This document shows positions 41,832 to 50,800 of a stretch of 64,000 bases of DNA, piece after piece. The notes below the pieces were generated by a model. The model was not told the origin of the DNA, searched no databases, and worked only from the letters and a program-made list of their open reading frames with translations. The position numbers were made by a program, and so were the translations under genes. The stretch comes from Longimicrobium sp. (lineage in GTDB: Bacteria; Gemmatimonadota; Gemmatimonadetes; Longimicrobiales; Longimicrobiaceae), in NCBI RefSeq assembly GCF_036388275.1, contig NZ_DASVSF010000110.1:1-64000 (forward strand), written 5' to 3'. The stretch's first letter is position 1; each line of letters opens with the position of its first letter.

Positions 41832-42978
41832 GATCCTGGTCGTCAACAACATCCCCTCGCCCTACAACGACGCCCTGTTCGCGTGCCTCGCGGGGCAGGC
41901 GGGGGTGCAGCTGCGGGTGGCCTACTGCGCGTCGCAGGAGCAGAACCGCTCGTGGCGGCTGCCGCGCGACAAGGGGTACGACTACCTGGTGATGAAGGGC
42001 CGCTCGTTCGCGGGCTCGGCCCACCTCAATCCCGGCGTGCTGGGGGTGATCCGTCGCTTCCGCCCCGACGTGGCGGTGCTCTCGGGCTCGTACACCATGC
42101 CCACGATGCAGCTGGCGGCGGCGGTGCTGCGCGCGGGCCGCGTTCCCTGGGTGTACTGGAGCGAGGAGCTGGGGCTGGAGCCGGTGCCGCTGCTGCGGCG
42201 GGTGGCCCGGCGCACCCTCCGGCGCACCCTGCTCGCGGCGCACGGCGTGCTGGCCATCGGCAGCCGCGCCGGGCGCTCGTACCGGCGCATCGGCGTGCCG
42301 CCGGCCCGCATCGCCGACTTTCGCTACTACGCCGACGTGGCGCGCTTCCGCACGCCCCCCGCCGAGCGCGACCGGGCGCGGGCCGAGGTGCGCGCGGCGC
42401 TGGGCATCGACGCAGGTGCGCTGGTGTTCCTGTACTGCGGGCAGATGATCGCGCGGAAGGGGGTCGACACCCTGCTCGGCGCGCACGCCCTGCTCCGCCG
42501 CGAGGGGGTGGAGGCGACGGTCGTGCTGGCGGGCGACGGTCCCGAGCAGGGAGCGCTCGCCCGGATGGCCGGCGAGCTCGGGACGGCGGACGCCGCCCGG
42601 TTCACCGGGTTCGTTCAGCCCGACGAGCTGCCCCGGCTGTTCGCCGCCGCCGACGCCTTCGTGCTGCCGTCGCGCCGCGAGGGCTGGGGCGTCGTGGTGC
42701 ACGAGGCCATGGCGGCGGGGCTTCCCGTGATCGCCTCGGACCAGGTGAACGCGGCGGTGGACCTGGTGGCCCAGGGCGAGTCGGGGTGGCTCTTTCCGGC
42801 GGGCGACGCCGAAACCCTGGCGGCGAGGATGCGCGAGTTCTGCGGGCACCCGGACCGCCAGGCCGTGGGGGCCAACGCCCGCGCCGTGGCCGAGCGCGAG
42901 GCGCCGGAGCGCATGGCACCGCGGCTGGTATCGCTTCTTGGCGCCACGATGGCGGGAGAAGACCTGTGTTCGCGATGA
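41824..42978 (+). CDS. Family 4 glycosyltransferase
   Basis: A 384-residue GT-B enzyme. It begins R-I-L-V-V-N-N-I-P-S-P-Y-N, a variant of the N-P-Y-R-x-P start seen in GT4 proteins of exopolysaccharide loci. The donor domain starts near 201 (L-V-F-L-Y-C-G-Q-M-I-A-R-K-G-V-D), and E-x7-E is in R-R-E-G-W-G-V-V-V-H-E-A-M-A-A-G near 285. It overlaps the polymerase gene and is followed after 19 bases by an asparagine synthetase gene. Confidence 0.9.
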   Translation: MPRILVVNNIPSPYNDALFACLAGQAGVQLRVAYCASQEQNRSWRLPRDKGYDYLVMKGRSFAGSAHLNPGVLGVIRRFRPDVAVLSGSYTMPTMQLAAAVLRAGRVPWVYWSEELGLEPVPLLRRVARRTLRRTLLAAHGVLAIGSRAGRSYRRIGVPPARIADFRYYADVARFRTPPAERDRARAEVRAALGIDAGALVFLYCGQMIARKGVDTLLGAHALLRREGVEATVVLAGDGPEQGALARMAGELGTADAARFTGFVQPDELPRLFAAADAFVLPSRREGWGVVVHEAMAAGLPVIASDQVNAAVDLVAQGESGWLFPAGDAETLAARMREFCGHPDRQAVGANARAVAEREAPERMAPRLVSLLGATMAGEDLCSR

Positions 42979-42997
42979 TGGCAGGAGGAGCAGGCTG

Positions 42998-45010
42998 ATG
43001 TGCGGGATCGCGGGGTTCGCGGGGAGCTTCGAGCCCGCCCTCCTGGAACGGATGATCACCTGCGTGGCGCACCGGGGCCCGGACGGCGAAGGGCGCCGCG
43101 TCATGGAGGGCGGGGCTCCCCGGCGCAGGGTGGGGCTGGCGCACCGGCGCCTGTCCATCATCGACCTTTCCCCCAGCGGGGCGCAGCCCATGGGCGTGCG
43201 CTGCGCCCGCTGCGGCGTCGCCGAGGGGGCGGGCGACGCCGGGCTGTGGATGACGTACAACGGCGAGATCTACAACTTCCAGGAGCTGCGCCGCGAACTG
43301 GAGTCGCGCGGCCACGCGTTCGGCAGCCGCACGGACAGCGAGGTGCTGCTGCACCTGTACGCCGACGAGGGCCCGGCCATGCTGGAGCGCCTGAACGGCA
43401 TCTTCGCCCTGGCCATCTACGACGGCCGCCCCTCCGGCCAGCGCGGGGGAATGCGCCCCGGCGACGTGCTGGTGGCGCGCGACGGCCTGGGGGTGAAGCC
43501 GCTGTACTACGCGTCCCTTCCCGACGGGGTGCTGTTCGGGTCGGAGATCAAGTCGCTGCTGCAGACGGGGCTCGTTCCGCGCGAGATGGACCCCGAGGCC
43601 ATCCACTACCACCTGGCCTACCTGTGGGCGCCCTCGCCCTCCACGGTGCTCAAGCACGTGCGCAAGCTGCGCCCCGGCTTCGCCATGGTGCTGCGGGAGG
43701 GCGGGGTGGCGCGCGAGTGGTGCCACTACGACCTGCCGTACGGGCGCGAGCCCCTGCCCGGCTCCGAGGCCGACATCGCGGCCGAGCTGGCCCGGCAGGT
43801 GGAGGCGGCGGTGGACCGGCAGATGGTGGCCGACGTGCCCGTGGGGGCCTTTCTTTCCGGCGGGCTGGACAGCAGCGCCGTGGTGGCCATGATGCGGCGC
43901 GTGCGGCCCGACTATACCCCGCGCTGCTACTCCATCGGCTTTCGCGGCGACCAGGACGTCGAGGGGAACCCGGCGGACCTGCCGTACGCGCGGCGGGTGG
44001 CGGCGCACCTGGGGGTGGACCTGTGCGTCCTGGAGATCGAGCCCGACGCCATCCGCCACCTGGAGCGCATGCTCTACCACCTGGACGAGCCCCAGGCGGA
44101 CCCGGCGCCCATCAACGCCCTGCTGATCAGCGAGCAGGCGCGGGCGGACGGCACGAAGGTGCTGCTTTCCGGCGCGGGGGGCGACGACATCTTTTCCGGC
44201 TACCGGCGGCACTACGCCCTGCGGATGGAGCGGGCCTGGTCGTGGCTCCCCTCCACCCTCCGTGGCGGGCTGGCCGGCGCCGCGCGCTGGGCGGGCGAGG
44301 GCGGGCTGGGGATGATGGACCGTTCCTCCATCCGCCGCGCGGCCAAGGCCTTCGCCAACGCCGACCTGGACCCCGACCGGCGGATGGCCAGCTACTGGTG
44401 GTGGAGCGGCGAAGCCGTGCGCCGCGCCCTGTACACCCCCGCGTTCGCCGCCGCCACGCGCGACGTCGACACGGCGGCGCCGCTGGTCGACAGCCTGCAC
44501 CGCATTCCGGGCGAGCGCGACCCGCTGAACCGCATGCTGTACCTGGAGGCCAAGCACTTCCTGGCGGACCACAACCTGAACTACACCGACAAGACGGGGA
44601 TGGCCGCCGGGGTGGAAACGCGGGTGCCGCTGCTGGACCGCGAGCTGGTGGACTTCGCCACCCGCATTCCCCCCCGGCTCAAGCAGCAGGGGCGGGTGGG
44701 CAAGGCCATCTTCAAGAAGTCGATGGAGCCGTTCCTTCCCCACGACGTCATCTACCGTCCCAAGACCGGCTTCGGCGCCCCGCTGCGCGACTGGCTGCAC
44801 GGCGAGCTGCGGGAGCTGCGCGAGGACACCCTGGGCGCCGCCGCCCTTTCCCGCCGCGGGTGGTTCGATCCCGCCGCCGTGGCCCGGCTGGTGGAGCAGG
44901 ACCGGCGCGGCGAGGTCGACGCGGCCTACACGATCTTCGCGATGATGTGCATCGAGCTGTGGTGCCGCATGTTCGTCGACGCGCCCCTTCCCGCACGCGC
45001 CGCCGCCTGA
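42998..45010 (+). CDS. asnB: Asparagine synthetase (glutamine-hydrolysing)
   Basis: A 670-residue class II amidotransferase. Cys2 (M-C-G-I-A-G-F) is the glutaminase nucleophile. The N-terminal domain has Y-N-G-E-I-Y-N-F, and S-G-G-L-D-S-S-A-V near 287 is the PP-loop of the synthetase domain. It is slightly longer than housekeeping AsnB because of small inserts, one with C-A-R-C-G. Homologues inside O-antigen loci are thought to amidate uronic-acid sugars, and this locus makes several uronates. A metabolic asparagine synthetase cannot be ruled out. The true start is the Met before Cys2. The stop overlaps the next glycosyltransferase start (TGATG). Confidence 0.92.
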   Translation: MCGIAGFAGSFEPALLERMITCVAHRGPDGEGRRVMEGGAPRRRVGLAHRRLSIIDLSPSGAQPMGVRCARCGVAEGAGDAGLWMTYNGEIYNFQELRRELESRGHAFGSRTDSEVLLHLYADEGPAMLERLNGIFALAIYDGRPSGQRGGMRPGDVLVARDGLGVKPLYYASLPDGVLFGSEIKSLLQTGLVPREMDPEAIHYHLAYLWAPSPSTVLKHVRKLRPGFAMVLREGGVAREWCHYDLPYGREPLPGSEADIAAELARQVEAAVDRQMVADVPVGAFLSGGLDSSAVVAMMRRVRPDYTPRCYSIGFRGDQDVEGNPADLPYARRVAAHLGVDLCVLEIEPDAIRHLERMLYHLDEPQADPAPINALLISEQARADGTKVLLSGAGGDDIFSGYRRHYALRMERAWSWLPSTLRGGLAGAARWAGEGGLGMMDRSSIRRAAKAFANADLDPDRRMASYWWWSGEAVRRALYTPAFAAATRDVDTAAPLVDSLHRIPGERDPLNRMLYLEAKHFLADHNLNYTDKTGMAAGVETRVPLLDRELVDFATRIPPRLKQQGRVGKAIFKKSMEPFLPHDVIYRPKTGFGAPLRDWLHGELRELREDTLGAAALSRRGWFDPAAVARLVEQDRRGEVDAAYTIFAMMCIELWCRMFVDAPLPARAAA

Positions 45011-46227
45011 TGCCTTCGCTGTTGTGGGTGAACCACTTCGCCGTCGGCCCGGGGGAGGGCGGCGGCACGCGCCACTTCGAGCTGGGGCGCGAGCTGGCGC
45101 GCCGCGGGTGGGGGGTGACCGTGGCCGCGTCGGACCTGAACCTGCACACCCGCCGGTACGCGCGCCGCGCCGGCCCCGGCGACCGGCGGGCGATCGACGA
45201 GGCCATCGAGGGGGTGCGCTTCCGCTGGCTGTGGGCGGCCCCGTACGAGCGCAACGACTGGCGCCGCGCCCGGAACTGGCTTTCGTTCAGCGCCCGGGTG
45301 TGGCGGCTGCCCCGGAGCGAGCGGCCGGACGTGGTGATCGGCTCGTCGCCCCACCTGTTCGCCGCGCTGGCGGCGGAGCGGCTGGCGGCGCGCTGGGGAG
45401 TGCCCTTCGTCTTCGAGGTGCGCGACCTGTGGCCCGAGACGCTTTCCGCCGCGGGCGGGCGGCGCAGCCCGGGGTACGTGGCGCTGGAGCGGATCGCCTG
45501 GCGGCTGTACCGGCGTGCCTCGCGCATCGTGGTCCTGGCGCGCGGCTCGGCCGACTACCTGGCCGAGCGGGGCGTGCCGCGCGAAAAGCTGGTGCACGTT
45601 CCCAACGGCGTGGACGTTTCCGCCTTCGCCGCCATCCAGCGCCCCCCGCGCCAGACGCTGACCCTGGTCTACACGGGGGCGCACGGCCCGCTGAACGGGC
45701 TCGACGCCGTGCTGGACGCGGCCGAGCGGCTGCGGGACCGCGCGGACCTCCGCTTTCTGCTGGTGGGCGACGGGCCGGCCAAGGCCGGGCTCGTGGCCGA
45801 CGCGGAGCGGCGGGGCTTGGCGAACGTGGAGTTCCGCGCCTCCGTCCCCAAGCAGGCCATGCCGGCGCTGCTCGCCGGGGCCGACGCGGGGCTGATGGTG
45901 CTGCGCGACGTGCCGCTCTTTTCCTTTGGCGTAAGCCCCAACAAGCTGTTCGACTACCTGGGCGCTGGGCTGCCGGTGGTCTGCAACGTCCCGGGCGAGG
46001 TCGCGGAGATGGTCCGCGACGCCGGTGCGGGGGAGCAGGCGGCGGACGCGTCCGGCGCCGCCCTGGCCGACGCCGTCGTCCGGCTGGCGGCGCACGCGGC
46101 GGACGAGCGCGCGCGCATGGGCGAGCGCGGCCGCGCCTGGGTGGCGGGCGAGCACGACCGCCCCGTCCTGGCCGACCGGCTGGACGGAATGCTGCGCTCC
46201 CTGGTGGCGGACCGTGCTGCCGGTTGA
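45010..46227 (+). CDS. Family 4 glycosyltransferase (WbuB-like)
   Basis: A 405-residue GT-B enzyme. It opens L-L-W-V-N-H-F-A-V-G-P-G-E-G-G-G-T-R-H-F-E, with the glycine-rich acceptor loop. E-V-R-D-L-W-P-E-T near 139-147 and S-P-N-K-L-F-D-Y-L-G-A-G near 311-322 are typical of the WbuB/FucNAc-type group, in which the first Glu of E-x7-E is replaced by the S-P-N-K segment. Its C-terminal end overlaps the heparinase-like gene by 14 bases, so the two are coupled. Confidence 0.9.
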   Translation: MPSLLWVNHFAVGPGEGGGTRHFELGRELARRGWGVTVAASDLNLHTRRYARRAGPGDRRAIDEAIEGVRFRWLWAAPYERNDWRRARNWLSFSARVWRLPRSERPDVVIGSSPHLFAALAAERLAARWGVPFVFEVRDLWPETLSAAGGRRSPGYVALERIAWRLYRRASRIVVLARGSADYLAERGVPREKLVHVPNGVDVSAFAAIQRPPRQTLTLVYTGAHGPLNGLDAVLDAAERLRDRADLRFLLVGDGPAKAGLVADAERRGLANVEFRASVPKQAMPALLAGADAGLMVLRDVPLFSFGVSPNKLFDYLGAGLPVVCNVPGEVAEMVRDAGAGEQAADASGAALADAVVRLAAHAADERARMGERGRAWVAGEHDRPVLADRLDGMLRSLVADRAAG

Positions 46228-48043
46228 CCGCTGGCCGCAGGCGGTACGCACCGTCGCGCGCACCTACGGCGCGCGCGGGGCCACGCTGCGCGCCCTGCAC
46301 GAGGCGCGAAAGGCGGCGGGGCGCTTCCGCCCAGCCATCCGCTTCCCCGTCCCCGACGCGCCCGTGGCCGGCGTCCACCCCTTTCGCGTGGACGGGGAGC
46401 GCCTGCGGAGCGCGACCGACCTCGCGGCGGCCGTCGAGCGCGCGGACCGCGTGGCGGACGGGTTCCATCACGCCTACCGGTGGACGTGGAAGCCGCTCCC
46501 GTCCACCCCGGCGGAGTGGCTGGCGCACCCTGGGACGGGGCACTCGTTCGGGGACGCGCCCTGGTGGACGGTGCCGCACCTCGGCTCCGGCGGCGACATC
46601 AAGGACGTGTGGGAGCCTGGGCGCTTCGGCTGGGTGTACGACCTGGTGCGCGGCTGGCTGGTGACGGGCGACACGCGCTACGTGGACGCCTTCCGTCGCC
46701 ACTTCGACACGTGGCGCGCCAGCAGCCCGCCCTTTCGCGGCCCGCACTGGGGGTGCGGGCAGGAGACGGCGATCCGCGCGGCGGCGCTCCTGTACGCCGA
46801 GGCCAACCTGCCGCCGGTAGAGGGGATCGCCCCGACGCTGGCGGCTTCGGGCGAGCGCATCGCCGACGCCATCGGCTACGCGGTGTCGCAGCACAACAAC
46901 CACTCGCTTTCCGAGGCGGCGGGGCTGGTGTGCCTGGGCGTACGGTTCCGCGGCGCGCATCCCGAGGCGGAGCGCTGGCTGCGGAGCGGGCGCCGCTGGC
47001 TGGCCCGGCTGGTCACGGAGCAGTTCGCGCCGGACGGGTGGTACGTGCAGCACTCGTTCACCTACCTGCGCCTGGCGCTGGACCAGTGCGTGGTGGCCGA
47101 GCGCGCGCTGCGCGCCGCCGGGCTGGCGCTGCCCGACGAAGCCGTCGCCCGGCTGAAGGCGGGCGTAGCGCTGCTGCTGGCCGTGATGGAGGGCGAAACG
47201 GGGACGGTGCCCAACCACGGGGCCAACGACGGCGCCTTCGTCCACCCGGTGACGACGGCCGGGGTCCGCGACTTTCGCCCCGTGGTCACGGCCGCGTGCG
47301 CCACGTGGGGCATTCCGCTGCCCGATGACGTCCCCGCAGACCCCGAGGCGCTGGCGTGGCTGGGGCTCCGTGCGCCGCCGGCCGCCCCGGCGCGGGGTAA
47401 CGGCGTGTGCAGTGGGTCGTCAGGGTGGGCGGTGGCGCGGGTGGGTGGGGCCTGCGTGTTCCTGCGCGCGGGGCGCTACACCAGCCGCCCCAGCCACATG
47501 GACCCGCTGCACCTGGACGTGAGCTTCGGCGGCCGCGAGGTGGTGGTGGACGCGGGGACGTTCGCCTACAACGCGCCCCCGCCGTGGAAGAACGGGCTGA
47601 CGGGAGCGCGGGTGCACAATGGCCCGGTGCTGGACGGGCGCGAGCCGGGGGTGCGCGGGCCCCGCTTCCTGTGGTACATTTGGCCGGAAGCAGACATGGT
47701 CGAGGCCGAGCTCGGCCCGGACGGCGCCACGCTCGTGGCCGAAGTGCCCGGCCGCATAAGCCGCACCGTCCGCGTGACGGCGCGCGAGGTGACGGTCGAG
47801 GACCGCATTGAGCCCGGCGCGGCCCGCGAGGCCACCGTCGGCTGGCTGCTGCACCCCGACGCGCCGGCGGGCGCCGTCCGCGTGGACGGGCCCCGCGAGG
47901 TGGTCGAAGCCGTGGAAGGCGACACGGCCGGCTGGTATTCCCCGGCGTACGGCGAGCGAATCGCCTCGCGCCGGGTGCAGGTGCGCCGCCCCGCGGCGGG
48001 CGGCGCCGTAATCACGACCTTCATCGTCCCGGACGATTCCTGA
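46214..48043 (+). CDS. Heparinase II/III family protein
   Basis: A 609-residue protein with an N-terminal (alpha/alpha) toroid, including the H-N-N-H-S segment near 223 usual for alginate/heparin lyases and a likely catalytic Tyr near W-Y-V-Q-H-S-F-T-Y, then a C-terminal beta-sandwich from about 400 (H-M-D-P-L-H-L-D-V-S-F-G-G near 430). No signal peptide is visible, so it may act in the cytoplasm or on the inner face, unlike secreted lyases. It is preserved next to a two-domain oxidoreductase, a pairing found in many O-antigen loci whose role is unsettled. It starts at GTG inside the preceding gene and abuts the next with no spacing. Confidence 0.87.
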   Translation: MLPVDRWPQAVRTVARTYGARGATLRALHEARKAAGRFRPAIRFPVPDAPVAGVHPFRVDGERLRSATDLAAAVERADRVADGFHHAYRWTWKPLPSTPAEWLAHPGTGHSFGDAPWWTVPHLGSGGDIKDVWEPGRFGWVYDLVRGWLVTGDTRYVDAFRRHFDTWRASSPPFRGPHWGCGQETAIRAAALLYAEANLPPVEGIAPTLAASGERIADAIGYAVSQHNNHSLSEAAGLVCLGVRFRGAHPEAERWLRSGRRWLARLVTEQFAPDGWYVQHSFTYLRLALDQCVVAERALRAAGLALPDEAVARLKAGVALLLAVMEGETGTVPNHGANDGAFVHPVTTAGVRDFRPVVTAACATWGIPLPDDVPADPEALAWLGLRAPPAAPARGNGVCSGSSGWAVARVGGACVFLRAGRYTSRPSHMDPLHLDVSFGGREVVVDAGTFAYNAPPPWKNGLTGARVHNGPVLDGREPGVRGPRFLWYIWPEADMVEAELGPDGATLVAEVPGRISRTVRVTAREVTVEDRIEPGAAREATVGWLLHPDAPAGAVRVDGPREVVEAVEGDTAGWYSPAYGERIASRRVQVRRPAAGGAVITTFIVPDDS

Positions 48044-50170
48044 ATGAAGCAGTTGCTGCAGCAGCTCAACACCGGTGAAACCCGCCTGGCCGACGTGCCG
48101 GTGCCCCGCGCGGGGTCGGCGTCGCTGGTGGTGGAAACCCGCGCCACGCTGGTCTCGGCGGGAACGGAGCGCATGCTGGTGGAGTTCGGCCGCGCCAACC
48201 TGATCGACAAGGCGCGCAGCCAGCCCGACAAGGTCAAGCAGGTGCTCGACAAGATGCGCACCGACGGGGTGGGCCCCACCCTCGAGGCGGTACGCTCCAA
48301 GCTGGACCAGCCCATTCCCCTGGGCTACTGCCACGCGGGGGTGGTGGTGGAGGCGGGGGCGCAGGCGGGCCGGTTCCGTCCCGGCGACCGGGTGGTGACC
48401 AACGGCCCCCACGCCGAGTACGTGCGCGTTCCCCACACGTTGGCCGCGCGCATCCCCGAGGGGGTGAGCGAGGAGGCCGCGGCCTTCACCCCGCTGGCCG
48501 CCATCGGCCTGCAGGGCATCCGCATGGCGGCGCCCACGCTGGGCGAAACGGTGGTCGTGTACGGGCTGGGGCTCATCGGCCTGCTGACGGTGCAGCTGCT
48601 GCGCGCCAACGGCTGCCGGGTGATCGGCATCGACCGCGACCCCTCGCGGCTGGCCCTGGCCGAGCGCTTCGGGGCCACCCCACTGGACGGCACCGCGGGG
48701 GCCGTGGCCGAGCGGGTGCTGGCGGCCACCAACGGGGTGGGCGCCGACGCCGTGCTGCTGACGCTGGCCTCGGACTCGGACGACCCCGTGCACCAGGCGG
48801 CGGAGATGAGCCGCAAGCGCGGCCGCCTGGTGCTGGTGGGCGTCACGGGGCTGAACCTGCGCCGCGACGACTTCTACCGGAAGGAACTCACCTTCGCGGT
48901 GTCGTGCAGCTACGGCCCGGGGCGCTACGACCCCGACTACGAGGAGGCCGGGCACGACTACCCGCTCCCCTTCGTGCGGTGGACCGAGCAGCGGAACTTC
49001 GAGGCCGTGCTGGAGCTGATGGGCGGCGGCCGGCTGGACCCGCTGGCCCTGGTGACCCACCGCTTCGAGTTCGGCGACGCCCCCGCGGCGTACGAGGTGA
49101 TCTCGGGGAAGGAGCCCAGCCTGGGCGTGGTGCTCACCTACCCCGACCGGGGCGGCGTGCTTCCCACCGTGGAGGCGCGCGTGCTGACCAACCGCCCCGC
49201 CTCGGCGAAAGCCGGCCAGGGGGTGGTGGGGATGATCGGCGCCGGCAACTTCGCCCTGCGCACGCTGCTTCCCGCGCTGGGCGAAACGGGGGCGCGGCTT
49301 CACACCATCGCTTCCAGCGGGGGCACCAGCGGCGCCGTCGTGGGCGGCAAGTTCGGCTTCGAGCGGGTGACCACCGACGTCGACGCGGTGATCGAGAACC
49401 CGGAGATCGACACCGTCTTCGTCCTCACCCGCCACGACACGCACGCCCGGCTGACCGAGCGCGCGCTGGCCGCGGGGAAGCACGTGTTCGTCGAAAAGCC
49501 GCTGGCCCTCACCGACGAGGAGCTCGACGCGGTGCAGGCTGCGGCGCAGGCCTCGGGGCGGCTGGTGACGGTGGGCTTCAACCGCCGCTTCGCCCCGCTG
49601 GCGGGCGAGATGCAGGCCCTGCTGCGCGGGCGCGCCGGGCCGGTGTCGGTGGTGGCCACGGTGAACGCGGGCGCCATCCCCCGCGACCACTGGACGCAGG
49701 ACCCGGCCGTGGGCGGCGGGCGCATCACCGGCGAGGGGTGCCACTTCATCGACCTGTGCCGGTTCCTGGTGGGCGCGCCCATCCGCGGCCTGCAGGTGAC
49801 GCCGGCGCGCGACGGGGCGGGGCGGGCCATCGACGACATCGCCCACCTGTCGCTTTCCTTCGCCGACGGCTCCACGGCGGCGGTGCACTACCTGGCTTCG
49901 GGGGCGCGGTCGTATCCCAAGGAGCGCATCGAGTGCTTCTGGGACGGAAAGACGGCGGCCATCGACAACTGGCGGCGCTTGCGGCGCTTCGGCGTGGCGG
50001 GGCCCTGGTGGGAGCGGTCGCGCGGGATGGACAAGGGCCACGCGGCCGAGCTGCGCCTGTGGATGGAAGCCGTGCGCTCCGGCGGCGCGCCGCCCATTCC
50101 CCTGGACGAGTTGTGGGAGGTGTCGCGCTGGTCCATCCGCGCCGGGGCGCTGGCACGCGATGCGGGCTGA
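48044..50170 (+). CDS. Two-domain oxidoreductase (zinc-type dehydrogenase fused to Gfo/Idh/MocA)
   Basis: A 708-residue fusion. Residues 1 to about 370 are a medium-chain dehydrogenase: G-D-R-V-V near 118, and the NAD loop G-L-G-L-I-G near 173. The zinc cysteines of classical alcohol dehydrogenases are largely missing. From about 390 (G-M-I-G-A-G-N-F-A) it is a Gfo/Idh/MocA domain with E-K-P-L-A-L near 485 and G-C-H-F-I-D-L-C near 566. The same fusion accompanies heparinase II/III proteins in other polysaccharide loci. A redox or retaining epimerisation step on a sugar is plausible. It begins directly after the heparinase stop. Confidence 0.88.
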   Translation: MKQLLQQLNTGETRLADVPVPRAGSASLVVETRATLVSAGTERMLVEFGRANLIDKARSQPDKVKQVLDKMRTDGVGPTLEAVRSKLDQPIPLGYCHAGVVVEAGAQAGRFRPGDRVVTNGPHAEYVRVPHTLAARIPEGVSEEAAAFTPLAAIGLQGIRMAAPTLGETVVVYGLGLIGLLTVQLLRANGCRVIGIDRDPSRLALAERFGATPLDGTAGAVAERVLAATNGVGADAVLLTLASDSDDPVHQAAEMSRKRGRLVLVGVTGLNLRRDDFYRKELTFAVSCSYGPGRYDPDYEEAGHDYPLPFVRWTEQRNFEAVLELMGGGRLDPLALVTHRFEFGDAPAAYEVISGKEPSLGVVLTYPDRGGVLPTVEARVLTNRPASAKAGQGVVGMIGAGNFALRTLLPALGETGARLHTIASSGGTSGAVVGGKFGFERVTTDVDAVIENPEIDTVFVLTRHDTHARLTERALAAGKHVFVEKPLALTDEELDAVQAAAQASGRLVTVGFNRRFAPLAGEMQALLRGRAGPVSVVATVNAGAIPRDHWTQDPAVGGGRITGEGCHFIDLCRFLVGAPIRGLQVTPARDGAGRAIDDIAHLSLSFADGSTAAVHYLASGARSYPKERIECFWDGKTAAIDNWRRLRRFGVAGPWWERSRGMDKGHAAELRLWMEAVRSGGAPPIPLDELWEVSRWSIRAGALARDAG

Positions 50171-50188
50171 CCGGCCCGGGGGCGTCAC

Positions 50189-50800
50189 GTGAAGCGGGTG
50201 CTGGACGTCCTCGTGTCGGGCGCGGCGCTGCTGGCTGCATCTCCCCTGCTGGCGCTGGCGGCCCTGGGGATCCTGCTGGAAGACGGGCGGCCGCTGCTGT
50301 ACGTGCAGCCGCGCGCCGGGCGGGGCGGGCGGGTGTTCCAGGCGCTCAAGTTCCGCACGATGCGCGTCCATGGCACCCCCGCGCATGAGATGGCGCAGGT
50401 GCGCTCCGGCGACCCCCTGGTGACGCGCGTGGGCTCGGTCCTGCGCCGGCTGAAGGTGGACGAGCTGCCGCAGCTGGTGAACGTCCTGCGCGGCGACATG
50501 TCGCTGGTGGGCCCGCGCCCCACGCTGCCGGAGCAGGTGGCGGGGTACGACGCCTTCCAGCGGCGGCGGCTGGAGGTCACGCCGGGGCTCACGGGGTGGG
50601 CGCAGGTGAACGGCAACACCGAACTGGACTGGCCCGAGCGCATTCTGCTGGACGTGTGGTACGTGGATCACCGCTCGCTCTGGCTGGACCTGCGCATCCT
50701 GGCGCGGACGCTGGCGGTGATCATGGGGGGCGAACGGGTCCGGAGCGGCCCCTTGGAACAGGCACGGCTGCATGCGCACGGTTCTGGTCGGGGCGGTTGA
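50189..50800 (+). CDS. Undecaprenyl-phosphate sugar phosphotransferase (PglC/EpsL-type)
   Basis: A 203-residue small monotopic phosphoglycosyl transferase, which puts the first sugar-1-phosphate on undecaprenyl phosphate. It has an N-terminal re-entrant hydrophobic segment (8-30), K-F-R-T-M (54-58), the catalytic Asp-Glu dyad D91-E92 in L-K-V-D-E-L-P-Q-L, and S-L-V-G-P-R-P (105-111). The size is that of PglC/EpsL rather than the long WcaJ type. The acetyltransferase and aminotransferase just downstream suggest a UDP-bacillosamine-type substrate. The GTG start lacks a strong Shine-Dalgarno sequence. Its end overlaps the formyltransferase gene by 29 bases. Confidence 0.92.
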   Translation: MKRVLDVLVSGAALLAASPLLALAALGILLEDGRPLLYVQPRAGRGGRVFQALKFRTMRVHGTPAHEMAQVRSGDPLVTRVGSVLRRLKVDELPQLVNVLRGDMSLVGPRPTLPEQVAGYDAFQRRRLEVTPGLTGWAQVNGNTELDWPERILLDVWYVDHRSLWLDLRILARTLAVIMGGERVRSGPLEQARLHAHGSGRGG

